Shown piece by piece: positions 15,947 through 24,501 of a stretch of 64,000 bases of DNA (position 1 is its first letter; each line of letters opens with the position of its first letter). The DNA lies in assembly GCF_019947135.1 (NCBI RefSeq), contig NZ_JAGSHT010000014.1, positions 1 to 64,000 of the forward strand, given 5' to 3'. Made by a program: the position numbers and the translations under genes. Below the pieces are notes generated by a model. The model was not told the origin of the DNA, did not search any database, and saw only the letters and a program-made list of their open reading frames with translations. This stretch comes from Occultella gossypii (GTDB lineage: Bacteria; Actinomycetota; Actinomycetes; Actinomycetales; Beutenbergiaceae).

Positions 15947-17845
15947 TCACCACCCGCCACCGCCACCGCCACCGATGCCGCCGCCCGAGAAGCCGCCGCC
16001 GGAGGAGAACCCGGAGCCGCCGCTCGATGCGGGTGTCGCCGCGATCGCGGTGGTCGCGATGTCGCTGAACGAGTTGATGCTGCTGGCGAACCCGGATGCC
16101 CAGATCGCGGTCCCGACGCCGTAGTGCGGGCCGATGTACCAGGTCGGCTCGGGCACCGGGGCGCCCTGCGCGGCCAGCTGGCTGAACAGGCCGGCCCACC
16201 GCTCGGCGACCCCGAACGCGATCGCGTACGGCAGGTACCGGGAGAATATGTCCTCGCCCTCCTCGAACCGGATCTGGTCGGCCTCCGCCTTCTCCAGGTA
16301 CTGCTTGAACCCGAGCGCCTGCGCCAGCACGGCGGTCCCTGCGGCGGTCCTGGCGGGTGCGGCCCCACTGAGCGCCATCGCCAGGATGCCGACCAGGATC
16401 AGCGGCACCCCGAGCACCGCCAATCCGGCGAGTAGGCCGAGCCCGACCGTGGCGACCACCCCGACCACGAGGGCGATGATCCCCAGCCCCACCCATCGCT
16501 GCCGGACCCCCTGCGGGGACTCGGCGAACCAGCCCCGGGCCACCACCTCGGCGTACAGCGCCCGCTGGGCACCCGACATCACCTCGTGGAAGGTGGTGCT
16601 CAGCTCCGTCAGAGTGGTCTCCTGGGCGGAACTGTGCGGGAAGAAGCCGCGCAGTAACGTCACCTCGAAGTCGGGCAGGTCGGACCAGTCCCGGTCCATG
16701 GTGCGGATCAGACGCCAGTCCGGCTTGTCCTTGCCCTCCGCCGGGAGCTCCTCGATGGTGAGGTAGCCGCGCACCGCGAGGTCGATGATCGTGGCGGTCA
16801 CGTCATGGGGGTCGGCGACCTCGTCGGTCAGGGTGCCGATCTCGCCCGGCCGCACGCCCGCCGGCGGCGTGAACTGGACCGCGATCGGGCGCTTGCGGCG
16901 CGGCCCGGTGTCGCCGGCGTCGATGGACGTCGGGGCCAGCCCGGGCGTGAGACCGAGGTACTCGCGGTCGCGCCCGCGCCGGCGCGCCCGTACTCCGATC
17001 AGGCCCAGGCCACCGACGGCGGCCACCGCTGCGATGATGCCGGCCGGACCGTCGACGCCGAGGGAGTTCGAGAACGTGCGCCGCGGTGTGAGGATCGGCT
17101 CCACGCCCCCGAACGAGCCCTCCGGGTAAGCCAGGATGACGCTCATCCCCTCCCCTGGCTCGAGCCGGCCCTGCGTGAAGGTGGCGGAACCGCCGTCGAC
17201 GTCGAACGAGTCGCAACGGGTACGCGAGCCCACGTCGCCGACCCGGCAGTCTGCCTCCACGACCGGCGCCGCCGCCATGACGGCCACGGAGATGTTCTCC
17301 AGCGGGATCTCCCACGCGGAGCCGATCACGTTCCAGTAGATCTCGTCCTCGCCGGCCGCGCCGACGCCGGAGTTCGGGACACCCGCGACCGTGTACGAGA
17401 CCACGTAGTCCTGGACGCCGGAGACGTCGTCGATCCGCTCGTCGCCGATCCGGATGGCCAGGCCGTTGTCCTGGCGGTCCGTCTGGACGTCGTCCGGCGC
17501 CCCCGAAGGGCTCATCGCCTGCACGTCCGTGATCTCCAGGACCCGGTAGTGGTCCGGGTCGTCGGCGATCTCCTGCCGGGTGACGAGCGTCAGGTAGGGG
17601 CCGTGCCCGGGGGTATCGGCGAAGTCGAACGAGAAGTCCAGGAGCACGTCCATGGTCCCGTCCGGGTTCGCCGTGGCGGTGACGTCGTAGCGGGTGATGG
17701 CCCGGTCGCCCTGATCGTCGTCGGCGTGGGCCGGTGCCGCTCCCGCGGCCAGAGCGGTGACCGCCAGCACGAGGGCGAGGGTGAGGCCGAGCAGGAGGCC
17801 GACGGCGGACCGGACGTGGTGGGCGATCGTGGAGTTGGCCGGCAT
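15947..17845 (-). CDS. DUF2207 membrane protein with Gly-rich tail
   Basis: This protein of about 632 residues has the DUF2207 layout. A signal peptide (VGLLLGLTLALVLAVTALAAG...AHA) is followed by an extracellular beta-rich domain with the ITRYDVTATANPDGTMDV motif and a membrane segment (GIIAAVAAVGGLGLIGV). A cytoplasmic region with a winged-helix-like VTATIIDLAVRGYLTIEE comes next, then two more membrane segments. The tail is SGGGFSGGGIGGGGGGGW. ATG 17845 is preferred over 17854 because a TACGAT box ends 7 nt before it (leaderless). The function is unknown; the tail is typical of the family. The C-terminus faces the DoxX gene across a short gap. Confidence 0.88.
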   Translation of the reverse strand: MPANSTIAHHVRSAVGLLLGLTLALVLAVTALAAGAAPAHADDDQGDRAITRYDVTATANPDGTMDVLLDFSFDFADTPGHGPYLTLVTRQEIADDPDHYRVLEITDVQAMSPSGAPDDVQTDRQDNGLAIRIGDERIDDVSGVQDYVVSYTVAGVPNSGVGAAGEDEIYWNVIGSAWEIPLENISVAVMAAAPVVEADCRVGDVGSRTRCDSFDVDGGSATFTQGRLEPGEGMSVILAYPEGSFGGVEPILTPRRTFSNSLGVDGPAGIIAAVAAVGGLGLIGVRARRRGRDREYLGLTPGLAPTSIDAGDTGPRRKRPIAVQFTPPAGVRPGEIGTLTDEVADPHDVTATIIDLAVRGYLTIEELPAEGKDKPDWRLIRTMDRDWSDLPDFEVTLLRGFFPHSSAQETTLTELSTTFHEVMSGAQRALYAEVVARGWFAESPQGVRQRWVGLGIIALVVGVVATVGLGLLAGLAVLGVPLILVGILAMALSGAAPARTAAGTAVLAQALGFKQYLEKAEADQIRFEEGEDIFSRYLPYAIAFGVAERWAGLFSQLAAQGAPVPEPTWYIGPHYGVGTAIWASGFASSINSFSDIATTAIAATPASSGGSGFSSGGGFSGGGIGGGGGGGW

Positions 17846-17920
17846 GCCCGCCATCGTAACGAGACGCCTGCGGCGCCGAGGATCACCACGACGGGTAGGA
17901 CTGCCCGGCCGACCGTCCCC

Positions 17921-18637
17921 TCAGAGCGTGCCGCTGGCGAGCGCGTCCTCCTGCCCGGCGAGTCCGATCTCCACGGCCACGATGGCCTCGGTCGGCAGGT
18001 CCGTCGCGGCGCTCAGGCCGCTGGCGCCCCCGCCGGCACTTGTCCACGTCGCGGCGACGGTCCGGGCGCCGTCGGCGTCCACGAGGGTCAGCGTGTATAC
18101 GGCGTCCTCGGGCGGCGCGTACTGGCCGGTCGGATAGCTGCAGTCCCAGCCGAGGCTGGTGCCCCAGGGCCTGGGCGTCAACTGCACGTCCGCGCTCACC
18201 CCGCTGGCATCCACCTGCGTCAGCTCGAGCTCGATGGCGTCGGTGGGCGGGGCGGTGTCCCGTTGGGCGAGCGCGAGGCCACCGACGCCGCCGAGCAGGA
18301 CCAGCGCGATGGCGGCGGCGACCGCGAGGAGCCTCCGACGTAGCGGTGGCCGGGTCCTCGGGCGGAGCGGGGTCACGGGAGCGGGTTCGTCGGCGAGCCG
18401 GGTGCGCGCGGCGTCGGGACTCGCCTCGGAGGGCGGGCCTGGCATCCCGGCGAGCAGGGTGCGGGCGTCCTCGGCGCTCACCTGGGCGAGCAGGCCGGGC
18501 ATCCCGGCCAGGTCGGTCACCGCGGCGCGGCATGCGGGGCACCCGGCCAGGTGCTCCTCGTACTCCCGGCGTTCGGTCGGGCTCAGGGAGCCGAGCACGT
18601 AGGCCCCGTCCCAGTCGGCGTAGCGGTCGGTACTCAT
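17921..18637 (-). CDS. rslA: anti-sigma factor, RslA-like zinc protein
   Basis: This 238-residue transmembrane regulator holds the partner ECF sigma factor inactive. The N-terminal zinc anti-sigma motif is H29-x3-C33-x2-C36 (HLAGCPAC). A single membrane helix (LLAVAAAIALVLLGGVGGLAL) follows after a proline-rich linker, and the remaining 110 residues are extracytoplasmic. In Mycobacterium tuberculosis RslA the zinc site responds to redox stress. Its start overlaps the sigma factor stop (ATGA, 18634-18637), so the two are translationally coupled. Longer in-frame readings upstream overlap sigL and are rejected. Confidence 0.88.
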   Translation of the reverse strand: MSTDRYADWDGAYVLGSLSPTERREYEEHLAGCPACRAAVTDLAGMPGLLAQVSAEDARTLLAGMPGPPSEASPDAARTRLADEPAPVTPLRPRTRPPLRRRLLAVAAAIALVLLGGVGGLALAQRDTAPPTDAIELELTQVDASGVSADVQLTPRPWGTSLGWDCSYPTGQYAPPEDAVYTLTLVDADGARTVAATWTSAGGGASGLSAATDLPTEAIVAVEIGLAGQEDALASGTL

Positions 18638-19140
18638 GGGGTGACCCCTTTCTCCTGCAGCGCAAGCCGCAGAGCTCGCATGGCGTAGTGCATGCGGGAC
18701 TTCACGGTGCCCTCCGGCACCTCCAGCTCGACGGCCAGCTCGGCCACGGATCGGCCCCCGAAGTACGCACCGACGACGACGGCCCGGTGGTCCGGGCTCA
18801 GCCCCAGCAGTGCCTCGGTGATCAGCCACGAGTCCAGGACGGCCATGGTCTCGTCGCCACCGCTGCGCTCGGGCAGGTGCTCGGTCGTCCGCTCCCGGGT
18901 GCTGCGCGCGCTGCGGCGGTCGTCGATGACGAGGTTGCGAGCCACGGTGAACAGCCACGCCCGGCGCGGCCCCTCCGCGCGTTCCATGACCTCCGGGTGG
19001 TGCCAGGCGCGGACCAGGGTCTCCTGGACCACGTCCTGGGCGAACGCCTCGTCGCCGGTCAGCGAGACGACGTACCGGTGCAGCGCCGAGGCGTGCGCCT
19101 CGTGCAGGGCGCGCAGGTTCGCGTCCGCCTCACTGGTCAT
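18634..19140 (-). CDS. sigL: ECF RNA polymerase sigma factor SigL-like
   Basis: This 168-residue ECF sigma factor has region 2 (DVVQETLVRAWHHPEV, then RRAWLFTVARNLVIDDRRSAR) and region 4 (SVAELAVELEVPEGTVKSRMHYAMRALRLALQEKGVT). It is strikingly like M. tuberculosis SigL in both regions and in its C-terminal end. Its start overlaps the yceI stop (ATGA) and its stop overlaps rslA. Two promoters with SigL-type elements flank the operon head (see 19869 and 19906), so it probably autoregulates. SigL in mycobacteria controls envelope and secreted-protein genes, which matches the neighbouring YceI and lipoprotein genes. Confidence 0.9.
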   Translation of the reverse strand: MTSEADANLRALHEAHASALHRYVVSLTGDEAFAQDVVQETLVRAWHHPEVMERAEGPRRAWLFTVARNLVIDDRRSARSTRERTTEHLPERSGGDETMAVLDSWLITEALLGLSPDHRAVVVGAYFGGRSVAELAVELEVPEGTVKSRMHYAMRALRLALQEKGVTP

Positions 19141-19808
19141 GACGTGGCCGGCTCCCAGAGCAGGGAGAACTCGATCTCGCCGTCGGGGTCCACCACCACG
19201 AATCCCAGGTCCGGAGCCGCCACACCGAAGTCGGAGAACGTGACTCCGATCGCCCCGACCACCTGGATCGCGCCGGCGGAGTCGACGGCGACACTGGCGT
19301 CGAACTCGACCGGGAGCGTCACGCCGTGGACCGTCAGGTCACCGGAGAGCGTGACGTCAGTTCCGCCGTCGGGCAGTTCGGCCGGCGCCGTGAGCGTGAA
19401 CGTGGCAGTCGGGAACGTACCGACCTCCATCGCGGTACCCCGGAAGTAGGCGTCGCGGGGCGGTTGGTCCGTCGCGATGCTCTCGACGTCCACGATGACC
19501 TCCGCGGCAGCCACGGCGCCGTCGGCGATCGTGAGCGTGCCGTCCACGGTCTCGGTGCGGCCGACCACGTTCGCGTCGTTGCCCTGGAGCACCTCGTGCA
19601 CCCGGTACCCGGCGTACGAACCTGCCGCCAGGGTCCAGTCGCCGTCCAGCGCGGCCGGATCCAACGACGATTCGCTGCCGCTGGTCAGTTCCGGCGGCGC
19701 GGCCGCGGACCGGTTGGCCAGGTCGGCGTACAGGCGTGGTCCGAACACCACCCCACTGACGATCAGCACCCCAGCAACCACGATGACTCCGATCGTCCGT
19801 GCCCGCAT
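19137..19808 (-). CDS. membrane-anchored YceI-family protein
   Basis: This 223-residue protein has an N-terminal membrane anchor (TIGVIVVAGVLIVSGVVFG, about 5-23) and a YceI lipocalin-like barrel outside the membrane. It shows WTLAAGSYAGYRVHEVL, the paired repeats VDGTLTIADGAVAAAEVIVDV and TFPTATFTLTAP, and ends in EFSLLWEP. YceI proteins bind long isoprenoid lipids. The ATG follows GGAGG at 10 nt; upstream codons in the same frame are discarded. It heads the yceI-sigL-rslA operon, driven by the promoter at 19869-19896. Confidence 0.88.
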   Translation of the reverse strand: MRARTIGVIVVAGVLIVSGVVFGPRLYADLANRSAAAPPELTSGSESSLDPAALDGDWTLAAGSYAGYRVHEVLQGNDANVVGRTETVDGTLTIADGAVAAAEVIVDVESIATDQPPRDAYFRGTAMEVGTFPTATFTLTAPAELPDGGTDVTLSGDLTVHGVTLPVEFDASVAVDSAGAIQVVGAIGVTFSDFGVAAPDLGFVVVDPDGEIEFSLLWEPATS

Positions 19809-19868
19809 GGCCCGTGTCCCTCCATGATCGACCCGATCACCCGACGATTGCGAGCGATCCTCACCCCA

Positions 19869-19896
19869 TAGACGAGCCACCGTGCCGATCGGTTCA
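19869..19896 (-). promoter_or_regulatory. SigL-type promoter for yceI-sigL-rslA
   Basis: On the minus strand TGAACC (19891-19896) is separated by exactly 16 nt from CGTCTA (19869-19874), matching the TGAACC-N16-CGT pattern reported for SigL. It lies 60 nt before the yceI start. Confidence 0.8.
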
Positions 19897-19905
19897 GAGG
19901 ACGGG

Positions 19906-19933
19906 TGAACCTGGGGCGGCCCCGTCCCGTTAT
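19906..19933 (+). promoter_or_regulatory. SigL-type promoter for the lipoprotein gene
   Basis: TGAACC (19906-19911) is separated by exactly 16 nt from CGTTAT (19928-19933), and points away from the minus-strand promoter 9 nt away. It lies 70 nt before the lipoprotein start. Confidence 0.8.
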
Positions 19934-20003
19934 CCGGGTGAAGCGCCGGCCGGAGGCGGCAACCTGCCGCCATTCGGGCCGGCCCGACGAAGGAGTGCGA
20001 ATC

Positions 20004-20537
20004 ATGCGCCGAACCCACCGCATCCTCATCAGCGCGCTGGCCGCTGGTGCGCTGAGCACCGCCCTGGTGGCCTGTTCCTCGCCCGACGGGGAGGACGCCC
20101 CGGAGGCCCCGGACTCGGAGACCACGGAGGAGGCAACGACCGATCCCGCCGAGGAGGAGACCGACGATGCCGGGGCGATGGGCGACGTCGACCTCGCCAC
20201 GGCCGAGACCTCGCTCGGCGAGGTCATCGTCGACGGCGCCGGCCTGACCGCCTACTACTTCAGCAACGACGTCCCCGACTCGGGTACGAGCGCGTGCGAG
20301 GGCGAGTGCCTGGTCAACTGGCCGCCGATCACGACCGAGTCGGAGACGCCGACGGTCGAGGGGGTCACCGCCGAGGTGGGCACGATCACCGCGGCGGACG
20401 GCTCGCTCCAGATCACCGTCGACGGCAGGCCGATCTACCTGTTCGTCGGTGACGCCGCGCCCGGGGACGTGAACGGACAGGCCGTACAGGACGTGTGGTG
20501 GGTGATCGCGCCGGACGGCAGCGAGATCAGCGACTGA
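20004..20537 (+). CDS. secreted lipoprotein of the COG4315 type
   Basis: This 177-residue protein has a signal peptide ending in a lipobox (LSTALVACSS), an acidic Glu/Asp/Thr-rich linker, and a globular domain with the GLTAYYFSNDV motif (Y-x-[FWY]-x-x-D type). A second RPIYLFVGD copy and CEGECLVNWPPI follow. The two repeats define the COG4315 family of predicted lipoproteins, whose function is unknown. AAGGAG lies 8 nt before the ATG. It is divergent from yceI-sigL-rslA and has its own SigL-type promoter, so it is a probable member of the same regulon. Confidence 0.88.
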   Translation: MRRTHRILISALAAGALSTALVACSSPDGEDAPEAPDSETTEEATTDPAEEETDDAGAMGDVDLATAETSLGEVIVDGAGLTAYYFSNDVPDSGTSACEGECLVNWPPITTESETPTVEGVTAEVGTITAADGSLQITVDGRPIYLFVGDAAPGDVNGQAVQDVWWVIAPDGSEISD

Positions 20538-20559
20538 GTCGCGCCGCGACCGTCAGGTG

Positions 20560-20599
20560 GGCTCAGCGGGCCCGGCGCAGACTCATGGCCCGCTGAGCC
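20560..20599. terminator. bidirectional terminator between lipoprotein gene and smpB
   Basis: GGCTCAGCGGGCC and GGCCCGCTGAGCC are perfect 13-nt arms around a 14-nt loop. The hairpin covers the last codons of smpB and lies 22 nt after the lipoprotein stop, so it could end both convergent transcripts. There is no T-run. Confidence 0.65.
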
Positions 20600-21078
20600 T
20601 CGCGGGTGTCCTGCTGCTCGCGGAGCGTCTGCCGCTTGTCCCATTCCTGCTTGCCTCGGGCGAGCGCGATCTCGACCTTCGCGCGGCCGCCGAGGAAGTA
20701 CAGCTCGAGCGGGACGATCGTGTGCCCCTTCTCCCGGGTCTTCGCGGACAGCTTCTCGATCTCAGCGCGGTGCAGCAGCAGCTTGCGCTTGCGGCGGGGC
20801 GTGTGGTTCGTCCAGGTGCCCTCGACGTACTCGGGGATGTGCACGCCCTCGAGCCACGCCTCGCCGCCGTCGATGTGGATCCAGCCGTCCACCAGGGAGG
20901 CACGGCCGGCCCGCAGGGACTTCACCTCGGTGCCGGTCAGGGACATGCCCGCCTCGTAGGTGGCATCGATGTGATAGTCGTGCCGGGCCTTCTTGTTCCG
21001 GGCGACCACGACCTTGGTGGTCTTGGGGTCGTTCGCGGCCGAGGCCTTCTTCTTCGCGCCCTTGGCTGCGTTACTCAT
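20563..21078 (-). CDS. smpB: SsrA-binding protein SmpB
   Basis: This 171-residue protein is the tmRNA partner in trans-translation. It shows [33 protein letters not shown], then [26 protein letters not shown], the [11 protein letters not shown] strand and the basic tail [15 protein letters not shown]. The N-terminal 20 residues are Lys/Ala-rich. ATG 21078 is used; GAAGGAG lies upstream at a longish 11 nt. ssrA itself is about 6.3 kb away, on the same strand, with the sigL and DUF2207 region between them. Confidence 0.97.
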   Translation of the reverse strand: MSNAAKGAKKKASAANDPKTTKVVVARNKKARHDYHIDATYEAGMSLTGTEVKSLRAGRASLVDGWIHIDGGEAWLEGVHIPEYVEGTWTNHTPRRKRKLLLHRAEIEKLSAKTREKGHTIVPLELYFLGGRAKVEIALARGKQEWDKRQTLREQQDTREAQRAMSLRRAR

Positions 21079-21162
21079 GATGTTGCGATCTCCTTCGGGT
21101 GCCACCGATCACCGGTGTGCATCTGTCAGGGTAGAACACCGCAGGCCATGCGTTCGAGGCGA

Positions 21163-22554
21163 TTAGAAGTAGTTCATCGGGTCGACGGTGGAACCGTTGC
21201 GCCAGATCTCGAAGTGGACGTGGCAACCAGTGACGTTCCCGGTCGCGCCGGTGTAGCCGATCACCTGCCCCTGGCTGACCCGGTCACCGACGCTCGTGTT
21301 GAACCGGGACAGGTGGTTGTAGACGGTCACGTAGGACCGCGCGCCGATCACACCGTGGTCGATCATCACCTGGTTGCCGTGGGTGCCGTTGCCGGCCGCG
21401 CCGCGCACGGCGATCACCCGGCCGGCCGCGGAGGCCATCTGGGCCTCCCCGCAGCTCGAGCGCAGGTCGACGCCGTTGTGCATGAACCAGCCGCCGGTGA
21501 TCGGGTACACACGGTAGCCGTACGAGGAGGTGACGTGCAGCGAGCGGGAGATCGGCGGGATGAAGATCGATCCCGACGGAGGCGCGGGCACACCGCCACC
21601 GCCACCGCCGCCGCCACCGCTGCCGCCACCGCCACCGCCGCTGTTCTGCTGTGCGGCGAGGGCGGCCTCCTGGCGAGCACGTTCGGCCGCCTGCTCGGCG
21701 GCGAGGGCGCTGATCTCGGAGGCGATCTGCTGGTTCTCGGCCTCGAGTTCTGCCTGACGGTCCGCCTGCTCGGCCTTGAGGGTCTCGAGCGAGGCCGCCT
21801 GGGCCTCCTGATCGGCCTTCAGCTGGGCGATCTCGGTGACCAGGTCCGCAGCGGTCTGGCGGGCCACCTCCGCGGCCGCCACGGCGGCCTCGGCCTCGTC
21901 CCTGAGCTCGCTGATGCGGACCTCGACGGCGTCGAGGCGCACCTGGCGGTTGCGGTTGATCGCGGTCAGGTTCTCCAGGTCGGTCAGGGTCTGGTTCTGG
22001 GTCCGCAGAGCCGAGTTCATGACCGAGTACTGGCTGGCGAAGTCCTCGGTGCTGGTGGCGTCGAGGACCACGGCCAGCGCGCTCACCGACCCGTTGCCAC
22101 GGTAGGCCGACCGGGCCACTTCCCCCATGGCGCCTTCGGTCTCGACGATCTCAGCCTCGCCGTCGGCGATCTCGGCGAGCAGGTCCGCCTGTTGGCCCTG
22201 CGCGATCTCGAGGCGCGACTGCACCGAGTCACGGTGCCGTTCGGCGGCGGCCAGCTCCGCGTTCGCGGTGACCAGTTCCGCCTCGGCGATCGGCAGCCGG
22301 TAGTTCGTGTCCGCGAGGGCGAGATAGGTGGCCGCGAGCTCGGCGTCGGTGCCCTCCAGCGCCGAGGCGAGCTGCTCCCGTTCGGCGGCGTTCTGATCCT
22401 GCTGGTCCTGCAGATCGTCCATCTCGTCGGCGGCAGCCGGGCCGGTGACGACCACGAAGCCGACGAGGACCGTCAGTGCCGCCGACATCGCGACGCGCCA
22501 CGCGGTGCGGGCAGACCGTCGCACACGGTGGTTGGGGCTGGCGGAGCTCAGCAT
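21163..22554 (-). CDS. M23 peptidoglycan hydrolase with coiled coil (FtsEX-linked)
   Basis: This 463-residue exported enzyme has a signal peptide (SAALTVLVGFVVVTGPAAA) and then about 250 residues of Ala/Glu/Gln-rich coiled coil. A Gly/Ser linker (about 325-345) leads to a LytM/M23 domain with the HNGVDLR motif (HxxxD) and HVHFE (HxH), so the zinc ligands are intact. The layout matches EnvC/RipC-type hydrolases that FtsEX switches on during division, and the gene follows ftsX by 6 nt. The final residues are GSTVDPMNYF. It should cleave peptidoglycan cross-bridges at the septum. Confidence 0.92.
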   Translation of the reverse strand: MLSSASPNHRVRRSARTAWRVAMSAALTVLVGFVVVTGPAAADEMDDLQDQQDQNAAEREQLASALEGTDAELAATYLALADTNYRLPIAEAELVTANAELAAAERHRDSVQSRLEIAQGQQADLLAEIADGEAEIVETEGAMGEVARSAYRGNGSVSALAVVLDATSTEDFASQYSVMNSALRTQNQTLTDLENLTAINRNRQVRLDAVEVRISELRDEAEAAVAAAEVARQTAADLVTEIAQLKADQEAQAASLETLKAEQADRQAELEAENQQIASEISALAAEQAAERARQEAALAAQQNSGGGGGGSGGGGGGGGGVPAPPSGSIFIPPISRSLHVTSSYGYRVYPITGGWFMHNGVDLRSSCGEAQMASAAGRVIAVRGAAGNGTHGNQVMIDHGVIGARSYVTVYNHLSRFNTSVGDRVSQGQVIGYTGATGNVTGCHVHFEIWRNGSTVDPMNYF

Positions 22555-22560
22555 GGGACC

Positions 22561-23475
22561 TCAGACCTTCGTGTATCGGCTCAGAGTAACGAGTGAACTG
22601 ATGGCTGCGAGGGCGATCCCGATCCCGATCAGGATCGGGGCGATCAGCCAGACGTCCGACGTCGAGACGAAGTTGACCCACTGGACGGTGCCGGCCAGCC
22701 AGTCCTCGACGATGTAGCGGACCCCCAGCCACAGGCCCCCGATGGCGAGCAGGGCTCCGAGCAGGGCCGCTATCGCGCCCTCCAGCATGAACGGAAGCTG
22801 GATGAACAGGTTGGATGCGCCGACCAGACGCATGATGGAGGTCTCCCGTTGACGGCTCATCGCGGACAGCCGGATCGTGGTCGTGATCAACAGGATCGCC
22901 GTGATGATCATGAGCGCGGCCAGCCCCGCCGCCATCACGGTGGTGCGGTTCAGGATCAGGAACAGCGGCTCGAGGATGCTCCGCTGGTCGACGACCTCCT
23001 CGACGCCGTCACGCCCGGCCACCTCGTCGGCGACCACCTGGTACAGCTCGGGGTCGACGAGTTTCACCCGCAGCGAGATCTGCATCTGGTCCACGGTGAT
23101 GCGCTGGGCCCAGTCCTGGTCCCCGAACTGCTCCTGGAAGGCGACGAACGCCTCCTCCTGGGTCTCGACGTAGACCTCCTCGACGTAGTCGCTGAGCGCC
23201 TCCGACGCGAGGACCCCCTGGATCTCCTCCACCTGCTGCTCGGTGACCTCACCACCCGCGCAGGTCGCGGCGAAGGAGTCCCCGGGGCACAGGAAGATCG
23301 AGACCTCGACCTTGTCGTACCAGTCGTCCTTCATGTTCGCGACCTGCATCTGCAGCAGGATCGCGGCCCCGACGAAGGTGAGCGAGATGAAGGTCACGAG
23401 CACCACGGAGGTGGCCATGGCCATGTTGCGTCGCAGACCGTTCCCGATCTGCGAGAGCACGAAACGTACGCGCAT
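22561..23475 (-). CDS. ftsX: cell-division ABC transporter-like permease FtsX
   Basis: This 304-residue membrane protein has the FtsX plan: one N-terminal membrane segment (NMAMATSVVLVTFISLTFVGAAIL), an extracellular domain of about 120 residues, then three more segments with PFMLEGAIAALLGALLAIGGL. The external loop carries two cysteines (LCPGDSFAATC), as in mycobacterial FtsX. It pairs with FtsE and probably activates the M23 enzyme encoded just downstream. The gene begins 9 nt after the ftsE stop. Confidence 0.95.
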   Translation of the reverse strand: MRVRFVLSQIGNGLRRNMAMATSVVLVTFISLTFVGAAILLQMQVANMKDDWYDKVEVSIFLCPGDSFAATCAGGEVTEQQVEEIQGVLASEALSDYVEEVYVETQEEAFVAFQEQFGDQDWAQRITVDQMQISLRVKLVDPELYQVVADEVAGRDGVEEVVDQRSILEPLFLILNRTTVMAAGLAALMIITAILLITTTIRLSAMSRQRETSIMRLVGASNLFIQLPFMLEGAIAALLGALLAIGGLWLGVRYIVEDWLAGTVQWVNFVSTSDVWLIAPILIGIGIALAAISSLVTLSRYTKV

Positions 23476-23484
23476 CCGCCGGCC

Positions 23485-24174
23485 CTACCGTTCCGCGCCG
23501 TAGACGCCGCGGGCCTGGTCGCGGACCATCTGCCCGTCCACGAGTTCGACCACCCGCTTGCGCATCTGGTCGACGATCTCGTCGTCGTGGGTGGCCATCA
23601 CGATGGTGGTGCCGGTCCGGTTGATGCGGTCGAGCAGGCGCATGATCCCCACGGAGGTGGTCGGGTCGAGGTTCCCGGTCGGCTCGTCCGCCAGCAGGAT
23701 CGCGGGCCGGTTCACGAACGCGCGGGCGATCGCCACCCGCTGCTGCTCCCCACCGGAGAGCTCGTGCGGGAGCCGCTTCTCCTTGCCGCCCAGGCCGACC
23801 ATCTCGAGGGTCTCGGGCACGGTGGTCATCACGTGATGGCGGGGCTTGCCGATCACCTGCAGGGCGATCGCGACGTTGTCGAACACCGACTTGTTGTTCA
23901 GCAGCCGGAAGTCCTGGAACACGGTCCCGATCTGACGGCGCAGGTGCGGCACCTTCCACTGGGAGATCCGGGACAGGTCCCGGCCCGCCACGAACACGGC
24001 TCCCGAGGTGGGCCGCTCCTCGCGCAGGACGAGCCGCAGGAACGTCGATTTGCCGGAGCCGGAGGCGCCGACGAGGAAGACGAACTCGCCGCGCTCGACC
24101 TCCATGGAGATCCGGTCGAGGGCAGGGCGAGCCCCACGCGCGTAGACCTTGGAAACTTTCTCTAACCGAATCAC
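23485..24174 (-). CDS. ftsE: cell-division ATP-binding protein FtsE
   Basis: This 229-residue ATPase is the normal FtsE length. It has Walker A GASGSGKS (36-43), the FtsE-typical [18 protein letters not shown], the signature LSGGEQQR, Walker [14 protein letters not shown] and the switch histidine in MATHDDEIV. It works with FtsX to couple ATP hydrolysis to septal peptidoglycan cleavage. The GTG start gives the family's [11 protein letters not shown] beginning; the longer frame upstream does not. No strong ribosome site is present. Confidence 0.95.
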   Translation of the reverse strand: MIRLEKVSKVYARGARPALDRISMEVERGEFVFLVGASGSGKSTFLRLVLREERPTSGAVFVAGRDLSRISQWKVPHLRRQIGTVFQDFRLLNNKSVFDNVAIALQVIGKPRHHVMTTVPETLEMVGLGGKEKRLPHELSGGEQQRVAIARAFVNRPAILLADEPTGNLDPTTSVGIMRLLDRINRTGTTIVMATHDDEIVDQMRKRVVELVDGQMVRDQARGVYGAER

Positions 24175-24501
24175 GTATTGACCATCGGCCAGTCTCGGGG
24201 AAGGGTAAGGGCAAATCCTGGCCACTCGCACCATAAACAGCGGAACTTGTCCGCCCGGCGTGACACGCCGGGGCCGCCGGAAGGCATCCTGGTGGTCCCG
24301 ATCACGATCCACCCGCTCCGACCCTCGATCTGCCGCCGATTGAGCACCCGCGACGCAGCAACCCCCGCGGCTCGAGACGGTCCGCCTACCCCGGGCCGGA
24401 GGTGCTGCGCGACGGACGCAGGGTCGATCCGACGCCGTCAGGTCCTGCGGCGCTCGACGGGATGAGACCCGCCGAAGGAGTCGGGCCGGTCCTGCGCGGG
24501 G
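24175..24501. other. intergenic region between prfB and ftsE
   Basis: This 327-nt gap has no protein-like ORF. It should carry the ftsE promoter (minus strand); weak candidates such as TATGGT near 24230 and TACCCT near 24205 are visible without convincing -35 boxes. No terminator hairpin for prfB was identified. Confidence 0.35.

Noticed and set aside
15955-16030. GC-rich repeats at the end of the DUF2207 gene
   Set aside because: They encode the family's usual Gly/Ser tail.
21590-21655. Trinucleotide-like GCC/ACC repeats as a DNA repeat element
   Set aside because: They simply encode the Gly/Ser linker of the M23 peptidase.
20557-22596. A 679-codon plus-strand ORF
   Set aside because: It is antisense to smpB and the M23 peptidase, both of which are certain; high GC keeps the opposite frame open.
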